This document shows positions 56,001-63,979 of a DNA stretch of 64,000 bases, one piece after another. Position 1 is the stretch's first letter. The number at the start of each line of letters is the position of its first letter. This stretch comes from Rugalucina vietnamica (taxonomy: Eukaryota; Mollusca; Bivalvia; Lucinida; Lucinidae): NCBI GenBank assembly GCA_964017185.1, contig OZ024876.1, forward strand, positions 14,261,726 to 14,325,725. The letters are read 5' to 3'. A program made the translations under genes and the position numbers. The notes beneath the pieces were generated by a model. The model did not search any database and had not been told where the DNA came from. It saw only the letters and a list, made by a program, of their open reading frames with translations.

Positions 56001-59000
56001 AATCTATATTAATATCATCCACCAAACTTTCACCGAATTCATCCGATAATAACACCATATCCGATAAGGAGGAGTCCATTTTTATTGCAGGTATGTCAGG
56101 ATAGTCCGGGTCACATAATGTTTCACAGGTAGCTATAGGAGCTTGTTTGGTAGGGGCTAGAAAACTAGCGAGTTCTTGTCGACCTTCGTCACTGTCCAGT
56201 GACTCTCCACGGTCCAGAGGAGCTGTAAGGGGGACAAAAGAAAAAAATGATGGTTAATGCTCAAATAAACAATTTCTAAAAAATTACAAAAGCATCCAAA
56301 ATATATTAAATTTCTGACCAATTAGTCCAGAGGGGATGGTAAAATTTAACCCCACAGGAGTTTGTTTAATTATTTAACAGAATTTATGAAACTGAAAGAA
56401 AATGCAGGATCTAACGTTTGCAAGAAGTAGAAATATTTTCATAACAAAACCTGCATGTTATACTTAGCAGTGAAATTAATGTATATCAAAAATGGATAAA
56501 AGTGATATTTTCACTGCAGAATTGATATTGATATTTTCACTAGTGATTGATATCAGCCGATATTTTCACTGTAGAGTTTGGATTACTTCTGAAGTTTCCA
56601 TTCACTTGACGTCATTAAATGTGCCTCACTTCAGAAATTCAAATGCCTATAACTCCGTTATTTACGAATGAAAACATAAAGTTTGGGTATTCATTTTCTT
56701 AGTTAGAACGTTAGGAACAATGTGGTACCAAAATTATTTTGTGTTTTCAAAAATTTTTGGTTTTTGCATTTTCACCGCCTGCTTTGTGAATAGGACCAGA
56801 GGACCAATGGTCCTGTAAACGCTCACCTGAGATCAGCTGCATATACCAATAAACATGTTTGAATATTATGGTATTTAACTCCAGTGCAGGGGCAGATAAG
56901 CCCTAAACATGTTTGAATATTATGGTATTTAACTCCAGTGCAGGGGCAGATAAGCCCTTGGGCCATTTTCTTTTTTCAGAATCTTCAATATTCTGTCCAT
57001 TTGCCAATTTCCTGTTGGCTTTTTCCTTCAAATGACATTTTAACAGTTTTCCCAATTCAGATGCACAGGCAACCCATGTTGACCTTGCCATAAACTTGGT
57101 CAAGGTCATCAAAGGGTCATGATTTATATATACATTGGAGTACTTTAGCCATCGATGCCTCACGCCAAGTTTCCTTGAAATCAGTCTATTGGTTTCAGAG
57201 AAGATGATTTTTGATGGGTTTTTACCATATATGGGCATGGCGGCCATCTTGGTCATGTGACCTAGATTATTTATATACACATTGATTCCCCCATTCTATA
57301 GATGCTTCACTTAAAATTTGGCTTTGTTTGGCCAAGCGGTTTCAGAGGAGAAGACGTTTGAATATTATGGAAATATACATGTATATTGCCCCGGGGTGGG
57401 GGCACATGAGCCCCTGGGGTCCAATTTTTTTCAGAATCATTAATATCCAGTCCTACTGCCCATTTCCTGCAAGACTTTCACTTTAAATGACATTTTAAAA
57501 GTTTTCCCCATTCAAATGCATTGGTGACCTATGTTGACCTTCCCGTAAAATAGGTCAAGGTCATCACAGGGTCATGATTTATATACACATTGTAGTGCTT
57601 GAGCCATCAATGCTTCGTGCCAAGTTTCGTTGAAATCGGTCAACCGGTTCTGGAGAAGAAGATTTTTGAACGGTTTTTACCATATATGGGCATGGCGGCC
57701 ATCTTGGTCATGTGACCTGGATTTTTTATATACATATTTGTTACCCCTTCCTATTGATGCTTCACATAAAATTTCGCTTTGATTGGCCAAGCGGTTTCAG
57801 AGGAGAAGATGTTTGAATATTATGGAGATATACATGTATATTGCCCCGGGGTGGGGGCGGATGAGCCCCTGGTACCCAATTTTTTTCAGAATCATTAATA
57901 TTCAGTCCTACTGCTCATTTTCTGCAAGATTTTTCCTTTAAATGACAATTTAACAATTTTTCCCATTCAAATGCATTCGCGACCTATGTTGACCTTGCCG
58001 TAAAATAGGTCAAGGTCATCATAGGGTCATGATTTATATACACATTGTAGTGCTTGAGCCATTAATGCTTCATGCCAAGTTTGGTTGAAATCGGTCCAGT
58101 GGTTCCGGAGAAGAAGATTTTTGAAGGGTTTTTACCATATATGGGCATGGCGGCCATCTTGGTCATGTGACCTGGATTATTTATATACACATTGGTTCCC
58201 CCTTCCCATAGATGCTTCATGTAAAATTTGGCTTTGATTGGCCAAGCGGTTTCAGAGGAGAAGATCTTTGAAAATGGTGGACGACGGACGACGGACGGAC
58301 GACGGACGGACGGACGACGGAGCATGGGTATACTATAAGCTCACCTTGTGAGCCTGACGGCTCAGGTGAGCTAAAAATGCCCGTGTATTGTATAAAATAA
58401 AAAGAAAATTTACTTTTTATTGGTAAATACCAAATATATTTCATCTCGTGACTTGAAATCATCTAAGTTTTCACTTGTGCTACGCACTCGTGAAAATTTT
58501 GATGTTTTCAACTCACTCGATGAAATATATTTGGTATTCACCTCAAAAAAGTAAATATCCTTTATCTATTTGATGTGAGGATCCATCATGGAGCTGCGAA
58601 AAAAAATACACTGACTTGCTGGCAATGAAGCAAAACACCTGGTCAGATCTCCTTCATGAAGTCTCATTTGAGTCTAAGACTTGAAGAAAAAAAAAGTAAT
58701 TTCCCACTCACATAAAAACTAAAGTTTAATGCACTGGCTGATTATGACTAACAACAATGGGAAACTGTAGCTTGACTTTATGGTTAATGTCCCATCAGAG
58801 AGACTAGAAGAGCTCGGAATCAAACCCTTGTTTACAAGGCGCACAGCTTAACCACTATCCCATGCTAGCATCTAATTGATGAAAAATGAGCTGCCGCATA
58901 ACTGCGAAGCAGATCAACACCTTTGTTTTCGCTACACGTATAGTACAATTCCTCTACTTTCTAAATCCAAAGTTTCAAGCATCTAACCTTCTTCTGTGAT

Positions 59001-62000
59001 TGTACAGCCCAGTTTGTGTTGGGCATGGTCGGAACCCAAATTGTTGTTTTTTCTCATGCACAGGCTCAAATGACTTACCCTTAGCAAAATCCACATGCTT
59101 CCCAAAGGAAACAGACAGGCTTCGTTGTTGTTGTTGTTGTTCTGCATCCTCTTCGCTGCTACTAACGTCGTGTTTATTCAGCAGGTGCCGTATCTGTCTC
59201 AGTTGCTCCACCTTCTCGATGACCGTAGGCTTGATCACAGTCTTACGATCCACACACGGCGGCTCTTTCGTAAATTCATGTGGCTCAGCCTCTGAACCAG
59301 ATCTGAAATCAATAATAGTCGTCATGTTTTTGCTCTCTTGTTTTGCAGATGCAAAAACACAAGAGGCAAAGCTGATCAGTGTCTTTGTATTCGCTTCGCA
59401 AACGTTAAAATCCCTCTTCATTTTATATCCGGCATTTTTAACTTCTAGCCTTCTTCTGTGACTGTACTGTGACAGTTTGTGTTGTAATGACCAGGAAACC
59501 CCGACGACCAGTTTTCTCATGATATAGCTCCTATGGCAACCAGATCTGATAACCACTGTGTTGTTCACCTTTTTTCGCCTCCACAGTTAAGGTCACATTA
59601 ATACAGGATCTCAGTATTCATATAGGACAGCAAACAGAGAACCTATCTCCATCTTTTCAAAACAATTCTCAGATTGGCTAGCTGATAATTTTGGATTTAC
59701 ATTGTGCGTTTGTAAGCTATTAACCAGTACTCAGATAGTTTGCAGCATTGAGAGGAGGCATTCACCCATTAATGATGAATGGATTAGCCTATCATTATCA
59801 ACTGGGGGAGTCCACTTTCATTTTTAGGGACATCAGGAGTGTCTTTAATTTTTTTTATCTCATTTTTCAATGAAATTCTTCTAAGCCAACAGAATAGCTC
59901 CACATGTGGGGCTATGCTGTTTGCCTTTGTCCCACAAAAAGGATAACAGGTTTATATGAGTTAAGCATCTATTAGGGGAGCAACAAAAGTTTGGATTTAG
60001 AAAGGATTAATATCTTTCTTAATTGTTCACATTTCTACAGCATCCATTAACTTACTGCTCTGATTGCCCCATCATGACAGCGTCCGACTCCCCACTGGCA
60101 CCGTCCGGGCTCCTATAGACTTTCTTCAGGGCCTCTAGGACCCTCTCCCCAGTGGTAAACACCCGGTACGTCAGCAGGAATGTGTTGAGAAAGTCTATGC
60201 TGAGAAAACGGAGGTCGGTCAGTCTGTCTAACAGCCGGTCAACACTCCCATGACGGATCTGCAAAATATGTATAGTATTATAGGGTTATTGCACTGATAT
60301 CGGTGAATATTGTCCTGAGTTGCGATATCGAAGGACGCGAGCTTGCGAGCGTCCGTAGATATCCCAATGAGGGACAATATTCACTGATATCAGTGCAATA
60401 ACCCTTTTATTATATAGCTATAAATATCTGCTTCTCATATTTGATATTTTGTTGAGAGTTAGTGTAAAAAAAAGAAATATCTACACGAAGGTCGCGATAA
60501 TATCCATAAGTGATATCATTTTTGCACTAGTGCAATATCAGATGATATCATTTTTGCACCGTTACTTTTCGGAAGCACAATTTGCAACTGAATCAATATT
60601 GCTGACATTTTCTCTTCTTTTTCGGCTTAAATTGCTTAAATCTGAAAGTGACAAATTTCAGCTGACGTTTTGGCTCAGTATGACGTCATTTTCCACGCGA
60701 CATCAGATGTAGATGACGTCATTAGAGTTGACGTCCTAATTTTGCGGTTTTGCACGATGACCCTCAAGTCAAGAATTTGGCAATGTTTCATAAAAAGAAT
60801 TTTTCGCTTTAAACAAGTGTGCAATATCAACAAAGTGTGCAGATATCGTCTGATATCTGCACACTTGTTACTCGGCTTTTATCCCTAAGTTTTAATGGTT
60901 TGATATTTATAGCTATATAATAATATTTTTCATTAAACATCCCAGTCAACAGCTATGGTCATGTAGGAATGTAATTTCTACTTTACATCATGAAAACATG
61001 TCCGTGTAATGTATACCCCCTTATACCCCACTTCTATTTAGTAAAACTGGGGCATACAAGGGTATAGCTATTTTTGTTATTTTTGCTCCAAAACATAGAT
61101 TGTGGGTACTCGTTAGCTTACGTGTACCCACAATCAATGTTTTGAAAAAAAAAATTAAAAGACATCAAAATTTTTTCAACAACTTTTTTCCATTTTTACA
61201 GCTGAAAAGAATCACTGTATTTTGTATGTGCAAACTTTCGTAATGAAGAGAATTCTTTTGAAAATTTGCCGTCAGGATAATCTGAAGTGAGCTGCAATAT
61301 CAAAGTCCAACTGAACAACTATGGCTTACATGTTTTAAATTAGATGTCTGACTTAACCACTTTTCCTTAATCGGGCTCAGACCTTGGAGAATAACTAGTA
61401 TTTAGGTGATGAGAATGTCCATAAGTAGTTTTGCCTGAATATACAAAAGCTCTTTGTCTTAAAATTTGGGTTTACTGACAATTTTTAAATATCAGAGGTG
61501 TCAGAAGTCAGAGTTTTAATTTTTGAATTAAATCAATGTTAAATGATATTAATGATATGACTTTTTAATTGTATCATCAACTGTGAGCAAGACTCTTCGA
61601 CTTGTGATGGCCAGAATATTTCAAAAGTTGCATAAAAACCCAATTTAGCTGTAAGAAGTCTTTATATCACATGGGCATGTTTTTGCCGCCCACATCAGGT
61701 GGAAAACATGTCCATGTAATGTATACCCCTCATACCCCTTTTTTATATAGTAAAACAGGGGTTAAGAGGGGTGTACCTATTTTTCTTATTTTTGATCCAA
61801 AACATAGATTGTGGGTACTCGTTAGAACCGCCTCAGTAAGGTAGTTCTAATGTGTACACACAATCAATGTTTTGAGCACATATATTCAAAATATCATTTT
61901 TTTTGTAAACAACTTTTTTATTTTTACAGGTGAAAAAACAATCTCTGAATATATTATTACATGGGCATATTTTCGAACTGAGAATAGACTGATAATTTAC

Positions 62001-62080
62001 CTACCTGCGGTACCTTACACGAGTTAAGTGTTCGGCTAAACTTGATGTCGACATCATCTCGGAACAATTTCGGATCAGAC
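40896..62080 (-). CDS. RASGRF: RasGRF-type Ras guanine-nucleotide exchange factor, C-terminal 831 codons (14 exons)
   Basis: Fourteen minus-strand exons, 5' to 3': 62080-62005, 60258-60056, 59302-59079, 56222-55515, 54996-54766, 53681-53575, 53014-52835, 50831-50734, 49454-49370, 48934-48737, 44180-44101, 43419-43302, 41911-41843, 41015-40896. All join in phase and total 2497 bp with stop TGA at 40898-40896. The order is RasGEF_N ([14 protein letters not shown] start, then [15 protein letters not shown]), a long Ser/Pro-rich linker, AFAVATAG, then the CDC25 catalytic domain ([55 protein letters not shown]). These blocks are collinear with vertebrate RASGRF1/2, including an exact 41-residue spacing between RTISKE and LDIAEQ. 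The protein loads GTP on Ras at membranes. In RasGRF proteins, Ca2+/calmodulin-binding IQ, DH and PH domains precede this part; they must lie beyond 64 kb. Whether it is orthologous to both vertebrate paralogs is likely but not testable here. Confidence 0.93.
41030..41250. mobile_element. Palindromic repeat, second copy
   Basis: AAATATATTTCATC and its inverse flank a centre with CACAAGTGTGCA, as in 58385-58570. It lies directly beside the last RasGRF acceptor side. Confidence 0.55.
41262..41445. repeat. Interspersed repeat shared with 56590-56775 (inverted)
   Basis: GCGGTGAAAATGCAAAAAGC through TTCTGAAGTGAGGCACATTT is repeated in reverse orientation at 56590-56775. No structure beyond that seen. 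Confidence 0.65.
41525..41803. mobile_element. Type B MITE in a RasGRF intron
   Basis: CATTACGAAAACTTGCCCGT to ACAAGTTTTCCTGATG; centre GAACCGCCTCACCGAGGCGG. Ends about 40 bp from the exon at 41843. Confidence 0.88.
41843..41911 (-). CDS. RASGRF: RasGRF exon, CDC25 domain end
   Basis: 69 bp (23 codons), acceptor CAACAG, donor AGG|GTAAGG. Encodes [20 protein letters not shown] then HPR, matching human ISHIIREIRQFQQTAYKIEH. Confidence 0.95.
41965..42826. mobile_element. Second family with the same architecture, about 200-bp cores
   Basis: Starts TTTATGAAACACTATGCCCC. Three cores share AAGTTCAAATTGTG, CCACATGCATATCTTCA and GGAGGAGTTGC. It ends with (CAGA)n at 42731-42755 and the hairpin CAACTTCTTCGAAGTTGGGG. 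In a RasGRF intron. Confidence 0.78.
42956..43052 (+). mobile_element. tRNA-Leu/Ser-like SINE head
   Basis: ATGGCCAAGCGGTTAAGAGC is a class II tRNA A-box region and GGGTTCGAGCCCC a B box. The middle is too long and mispaired for a tRNA gene. Lies in a RasGRF intron. Confidence 0.55.
43302..43419 (-). CDS. RASGRF: RasGRF exon, CDC25 domain
   Basis: 118 bp, acceptor ATTTCTAG, donor ATG|GTATGT. Encodes [20 protein letters not shown] and [19 protein letters not shown], a signature block of Ras-specific exchange factors. Confidence 0.97.
43789..44023. mobile_element. 235-bp palindromic MITE
   Basis: Ends GAGGTTATAAAACTTTTTTC and its inverse, with an inner palindrome TAAAATGCCGACAACTGTTG. In a RasGRF intron. 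Confidence 0.75.
44101..44180 (-). CDS. RASGRF: RasGRF exon, CDC25 domain
   Basis: 80 bp, acceptor TTATTTCAG, donor CACAG|GTGAGC. Encodes [20 protein letters not shown] then MRDALH, matching human [25 protein letters not shown]. A degenerate MITE starts about 6 bp outside the acceptor. Confidence 0.94.
44187..44424. mobile_element. Type A MITE abutting a RasGRF acceptor
   Basis: The left end is degenerate (TAAGTCTGCATGTGAGAAAA) and starts about 6 bp outside the exon at 44180. Right end GACGCAGTGGCTCA; centre GCTGTGCAGTTACTGCACAG. Confidence 0.78.
45430..45955 (+). pseudogene. LINE (CR1/jockey-like) RT C-terminal fragment
   Basis: [20 protein letters not shown] and [15 protein letters not shown] are typical of the region after the RT thumb in CR1/jockey LINEs. 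After a frameshift near 45595 the frame continues [20 protein letters not shown] and a 3'-terminal segment ([12 protein letters not shown]). No start, no catalytic core. It lies inside a palindromic element (44547-46557). Confidence 0.75.
46032..46196. mobile_element. 165-bp hAT-like MITE
   Basis: Starts CAGTGGCGGATTTAGAGGGG and ends in an inverted counterpart (GCATCCGCCTCTG), with TCACT on both sides. The CAGTGGCGGA terminus is typical of hAT-derived MITEs. Confidence 0.65.
46815..47045. mobile_element. Type D MITE
   Basis: GGGACCAGTTGCTCGAATTT to GAAAAACTGGTCCC; centre AAGGATTCTCACATTTATTC in a RasGRF intron. Confidence 0.78.
47193..48697. mobile_element. Pearl/Helitron-like element in a RasGRF intron
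   Basis: AGAGGACCAATGGTCCTG start, three cores, GGACGGACGCCGG, hairpin GTGAGCCTTTGGCTCAGGTG. Ends 39 bp from the exon at 48737. Confidence 0.85.
48737..48934 (-). CDS. RASGRF: RasGRF exon, CDC25 domain core
   Basis: 198 bp (66 codons, phase 0 at both ends), acceptor GTTACAG, donor CAG|GTATTG. Encodes [40 protein letters not shown] and [15 protein letters not shown], the most conserved Ras-contacting and structural part of the GEF domain. Confidence 0.96.
48962..49288. mobile_element. Type A MITE, enlarged
   Basis: TGAGCCTTCGCATGAGAAAA to CATGAGACGGCTCA with complete arms but a longer, rearranged centre. 26 bp outside the RasGRF exon at 48934. Confidence 0.82.
49370..49454 (-). CDS. RASGRF: RasGRF exon, CDC25 domain
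   Basis: 85 bp, acceptor GTTCCAG, donor GAG|GTAGGT. Encodes [20 protein letters not shown] and LVSKRFNE, matching human EEFFGQGWMKLEK...TKHFND. Confidence 0.93.
49895..50760. repeat. 42-bp minisatellite made from a RasGRF exon end and splice donor
   Basis: About 17 clear and three decayed copies of a 42-bp unit (minus strand: TTTACCTCAATACGCAGCGA then GTAAGTCAACTTTACCATG). The unit at 50734-50760 is the true exon end. In about 13 units the minus strand reads GTAAGT at the same place. The long plus-strand open frame across it is only a consequence of the 42-bp period. Confidence 0.93.
50734..50831 (-). CDS. RASGRF: RasGRF exon, start of the CDC25 catalytic domain
   Basis: 98 bp, acceptor ATTTGCAG, donor CGA|GTAAGT. 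Encodes [20 protein letters not shown] then [13 protein letters not shown], the first conserved region of CDC25 domains. The acceptor is a NAGNAG (GCAGCAG), so one Gln may be optional. The last 23 coding bases and the donor are the first unit of a 42-bp minisatellite. Confidence 0.93.
50941..51052. mobile_element. Short palindromic MITE
   Basis: GGGATGGACAGACAAATCTG at one end is mirrored by CAGATTTGTCTATCCATACC at the other. In a RasGRF intron. Confidence 0.65.
51246..51414. mobile_element. Palindromic MITE
   Basis: Arms containing GGAAAATCTCAACCCGAGGG and its inverse around a loop near 51325. In a RasGRF intron. Confidence 0.65.
52287..52562. mobile_element. Type B MITE in a RasGRF intron
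   Basis: ATCAGAATAACACGTCCGTG to GCAAGTTTTTGTAATAG; centre GAACCGCCTTGCCGAGGCGG. Confidence 0.87.
52799..52870 (-). repeat. 36-bp duplication of a RasGRF exon end plus donor
   Basis: Minus strand: ACCAAACTACTGCAACCACC TGAG|GTATGT followed 36 bp later by ACCAAACTACTGCAACCTCC TGAG|GTATAT. Each copy has 24 coding bases, the donor and 12 further bases. Confidence 0.92.
52835..53014 (-). CDS. RASGRF: RasGRF exon, [19 protein letters not shown] block, with duplicated donor
   Basis: 180 bp using the proximal donor GAG|GTATGT. Encodes [20 protein letters not shown] through [10 protein letters not shown] second copy of the exon end plus donor (GAG|GTATAT) lies 36 bp further, so use of the distal donor at 52799 would add 12 in-frame residues. 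The proximal site reproduces exactly the residue spacing of vertebrate RasGRF. Confidence 0.93.
53330..53555. mobile_element. Type B MITE, 19 bp from a RasGRF donor
   Basis: ATCATCAGAATAACAACACC to GCAAGTTTTCATAATG; centre degenerate (GAAACGCCTAGCTGTG). Confidence 0.78.
53575..53681 (-). CDS. RASGRF: RasGRF exon, [19 protein letters not shown] block
   Basis: 107 bp, acceptor AATATTCAG, donor ACAG|GTAATT. Encodes [20 protein letters not shown] and [11 protein letters not shown], collinear with human [19 protein letters not shown]. Confidence 0.95.
54310..54500. mobile_element. Type C MITE, decayed
   Basis: GGCATAGGCAAACAGTATGG, centre GTGACGTTGCAGAACGCAGC, right end TTAATGATGGGAAAGTCC. In a RasGRF intron. 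Confidence 0.75.
54556..54751. mobile_element. Type A MITE, left-truncated, 14 bp from a RasGRF donor
   Basis: Begins in the hairpin (AAAACAAAGGCGCAGATAAA) and ends CTTGCGTCACGGCTCA, 14 bp from the exon at 54766. Confidence 0.82.
54766..54996 (-). CDS. RASGRF: RasGRF exon, AFAVATAG block
   Basis: 231 bp, acceptor GTGATTACAG, donor GGCAG|GTATGG. A Ser/Pro/Thr-rich start leads to [20 protein letters not shown], matching the conserved SAASAFAIATAG motif of RasGRF. One MITE terminus lies 14 bp past the donor. Confidence 0.88.
55515..56222 (-). CDS. RASGRF: RasGRF exon, Ser/Pro-rich disordered linker
   Basis: 708 bp, acceptor CCCTTACAG, donor CCAT|GTAAGT. About 235 residues: an acidic first part ([36 protein letters not shown]), then a long run of SP and TP dipeptides ([20 protein letters not shown] and similar) and basic patches. 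This corresponds in position to the phosphorylated linker between RasGEF_N and CDC25 domains of RasGRF, though sequence similarity is only compositional. Many proline-directed kinase sites are likely by motif. Confidence 0.85.
56590..56775. repeat. Interspersed repeat, inverted copy of 41262-41445
   Basis: ATGTGCCTCACTTCAGAAAT through TTTTCACCGCCTGC. In the RasGRF intron upstream of the Ser/Pro exon, next to a pearl-like element. Confidence 0.65.
56791..58376. mobile_element. Pearl/Helitron-like element in a RasGRF intron
   Basis: AGAGGACCAATGGTCCTG start; a 57-bp segment (AAACATGTTTGAATATTATG) is tandemly duplicated near 56850-56950; three to four cores; (GGAC)n-type run at 58278-58320; hairpin GTGAGCCTGACGGCTCAGGTG. 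Confidence 0.85.
58385..58570. mobile_element. Palindromic repeat (also at 41030-41250)
   Basis: Arms contain AATACCAAATATATTTCATC and its inverse, around a loop with CACTTGTGCTACGCACTCGT. A related copy occupies about 41030-41250. Confidence 0.6.
58887..59068. mobile_element. Type A MITE, 10 bp from a RasGRF donor
   Basis: TGAGCTGCCGCATAACTGCG, left arm deleted, right arm complete to CATGCACAGGCTCA, 10 bp from the exon at 59079. Confidence 0.82.
59079..59302 (-). CDS. RASGRF: RasGRF exon, linker with short poly-Gln
   Basis: 224 bp, acceptor GATTTCAG, donor AAGG|GTAAGT. Encodes a charged linker ([20 protein letters not shown]) followed by an acidic [13 protein letters not shown] run, the Gln coded by consecutive CAA, and [15 protein letters not shown]. 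Not recognisable in vertebrates; accepted on phase and frame. A MITE end lies 10 bp after the donor. Confidence 0.8.
59325..59530. mobile_element. Decayed type A MITE near a RasGRF acceptor
   Basis: Rearranged left part (a CTCTTGTTTTGCAGATGCAA palindrome), then AAGCTGATCAGTGTCTTTGT and the right arm to CTCATGATATAGCTC. Confidence 0.65.
59762..59975. mobile_element. Type C MITE, centre deleted
   Basis: CACCCATTAATGATGAATGG to GGTTTATATGAGTTAAGC; the GC-rich hairpin is replaced by CCACATGTGGGG. Confidence 0.78.
60056..60258 (-). CDS. RASGRF: RasGRF exon, RasGEF_N (REM) domain
   Basis: 203 bp, acceptor TTTTGCAG, donor GAGCA|GTAAGT. Encodes [20 protein letters not shown] followed by [20 protein letters not shown], the core of the REM helical hairpin that stabilises the catalytic domain in this family. 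Nearly identical to vertebrate RasGRF over 40 residues. Confidence 0.95.
60278..60925. mobile_element. Composite palindromic element in a RasGRF intron
   Basis: Outer arms share TATATAGCTATAAATATC and its inverse. The left part is a near-perfect hairpin (GGGTTATTGCACTGATATC ... inverse at 60380-60405) and the right part has a GATATCTGCACACTTGTTA hairpin. No ORF of note. Confidence 0.65.
60987..61245. mobile_element. Type B MITE in a RasGRF intron
   Basis: CATCATGAAAACATGTCCGT to GCAAACTTTCGTAATG; the central GC hairpin is deleted (GTACTCGTTAGCTTACGTGT). Confidence 0.83.
61690..61983. mobile_element. Type B MITE, about 20 bp from a RasGRF donor
   Basis: CATCAGGTGGAAAACATGTC to GGGCATATTTTCGAACTG; centre GAACCGCCTCAGTAAGGTAG. 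Confidence 0.82.
62005..62080 (-). CDS. RASGRF: RasGRF exon, lead-in to RasGEF_N
   Basis: 76 bp, acceptor TTTTCAG, donor CAG|GTAGGT. Encodes [20 protein letters not shown] then [16 protein letters not shown] is diagnostic of RasGRF1/2. This is the most 5' exon I can identify. It begins with one base of a split codon, so the gene continues upstream. Confidence 0.92.
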
Positions 62081-62257
62081 CTGAAAACAGGCCCCAGAAA
62101 GCCATGTCAGGTCAAAAACAATAAAATTTCTCTTATAATTATATTTACTCTATAATAACACCTGAAATCCAAAATAGAATTAAGAAATACTTTATACAGT
62201 TACATAAACATTTTTCTTTTCTGGTATTAAACCCAGAACCTCTAACTCAAAAACCAG

Positions 62258-62502
62258 GGCCCAGTAATGTTCAAAATTAACAATGTCGTTAGATAATGAT
62301 TATAGTTAAAATTTCAAATGGCTATATTACAAATACACTGTTATTTTTTGTTGAAAAATATGAGAATCCTTTGCAATGCAAAGGATTCTCACATTTTCAA
62401 CAAAAACAACAGTGTATTTGCTTACGTATTCGGCATTTACTTGACAAGTTGAGGTCTTAACGATGACGTTAAGCTAACAAAGTTTTGAACAACCGACCCT
62501 TG
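62258..62502. mobile_element. Type D MITE
   Basis: GGGCCCAGTAATGTTCAAAA to TTTTGAACAACCGACCC; centre AATCCTTTGCAATGCAAAGG (perfect). Confidence 0.78.
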
Positions 62503-63649
62503 TACTACACAACTATGTCACTGTGCTCCACTTATTGAAAACTATGATTTTGAAATTGTCTAGGGAGTATGGGAGCTAAAACTTTTTCAGATTTTCGTGT
62601 TAATTTTGATTGTTTTTTTTTTCTCCTGTGTTATATTGATACTGAAATAGTGCTGAATTCAAGATTCTCCAAGAAATTGTTTTGGTATTTTCTAGAACAG
62701 TGTAACATTATATATGTGAGAACATTGAATTTTAGGACAACATAATCTCTAGAGAATCTAATGTGCTAATATTAGGGAAAATTAAGTTTTTAACTTATCA
62801 GATCACTAAGGAGAATAAAATTGAGGGCAATATATTTGGTCGACTTTTCAAGATTTACAGAGTACAGGCAGCATAAGACTTTGCACAAGAAATGTTAATC
62901 CCTTTCAAAAACATTTTGCGAGTGTTTTGCATGATGCTTGCGAGTGACTCGTGTGGGACTTGCGAGTTTTTACATAATAAATTTTGCCAGTTGCTCAACC
63001 CTTTGCGCAAAGTTCTTTTAGTTTGTTGCGCATCGCGCATGGATCTTATCACCACATTTGCACGATGCGCGATGTAATTTGTCTTAATATTACATTCAAG
63101 TATTTATAAAAAGTACTGTATTCATTCTAATTACCAAGTCAAATATACCAATGATCATGTCATATAAGTGTTGTAATTGTTGCAACATAGTGTTTGATCA
63201 TCTAGGGTTAGTTTAAATGTGGCTTATACAGAATTTACATGTAAAATTGGTATAAAATGACAATTTACTTGTTGAGCAGTGTGCGCTTGATATTCTGATA
63301 TTCAGTGTGCACATGATATTCGGAAACGACCAGGGAGCATGTGCGCTAATTACAACAAATATGGTATTCATAAATTACTACTTTTTTGCTTAGATGCAAC
63401 GCTTTTTTGTTGTAAATGACGCTCAATTTAACTACAACTATGCTGGGCTATGAATCCATTGTTTTGTCCTTTTTGTTTGGGGGCTATTTTGGACATAAAA
63501 ACAATTAATTTGTTCACTGTGACGTAAGAGAAAAGCAAGCCAATTAATCAGGCTACTGTATGAAAGTGAGTTGGTCTCAGCCAACCACCAAAATTCTTTG
63601 AAGCATAACAAGTCATTTTTATCAAATGAATAAAATTTTTGAGGCTCAT
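62503..63649. other. RasGRF upstream intron, nothing recognised
   Basis: No further RasGRF exon found on the minus strand. AT-rich with a GCGCA-rich patch at 63000-63075. Confidence 0.45.
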
Positions 63650-63732
63650 CTTGTTTATATGAGTATCCATAATCTATGTTTTGTATAAAAAATTAGGAAA
63701 ATTATAAACGCCTGTACACCCCAGTGGGGTAT
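63650..63732. mobile_element. Type B MITE fragment
   Basis: GAGTATCCATAATCTATGTT then CGCCTGTACACCCCAGTGGG; right half only. Confidence 0.55.
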
Positions 63733-63742
63733 AAGGCAATAT

Positions 63743-63979
63743 TGAGCGTGTGCATGAGAAAACCAACAATTTGGGTTTCTGACCAGGTCCGACACAAACC
63801 GGGCTGTACAAGCACAGAAGATGGCTAGAGGCTTGAAATTTTGGATTTAAGAAGAAGAGGGACTGTACTATCTGTGTAGCGAAAACAAAGGCGCTGATCA
63901 GCTTCGCGGTTACCGCGAAGCTGATCTGCGTCTTTGTTTTCGCATAGGCAGATTGTTGGTTTTCTCACGCACAGGCTCG
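63743..63979. mobile_element. Type A MITE
   Basis: TGAGCGTGTGCATGAGAAAA to CTCACGCACAGGCTCG; central hairpin TTCGCGGTTACCGCGAA is perfect. Confidence 0.9.
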
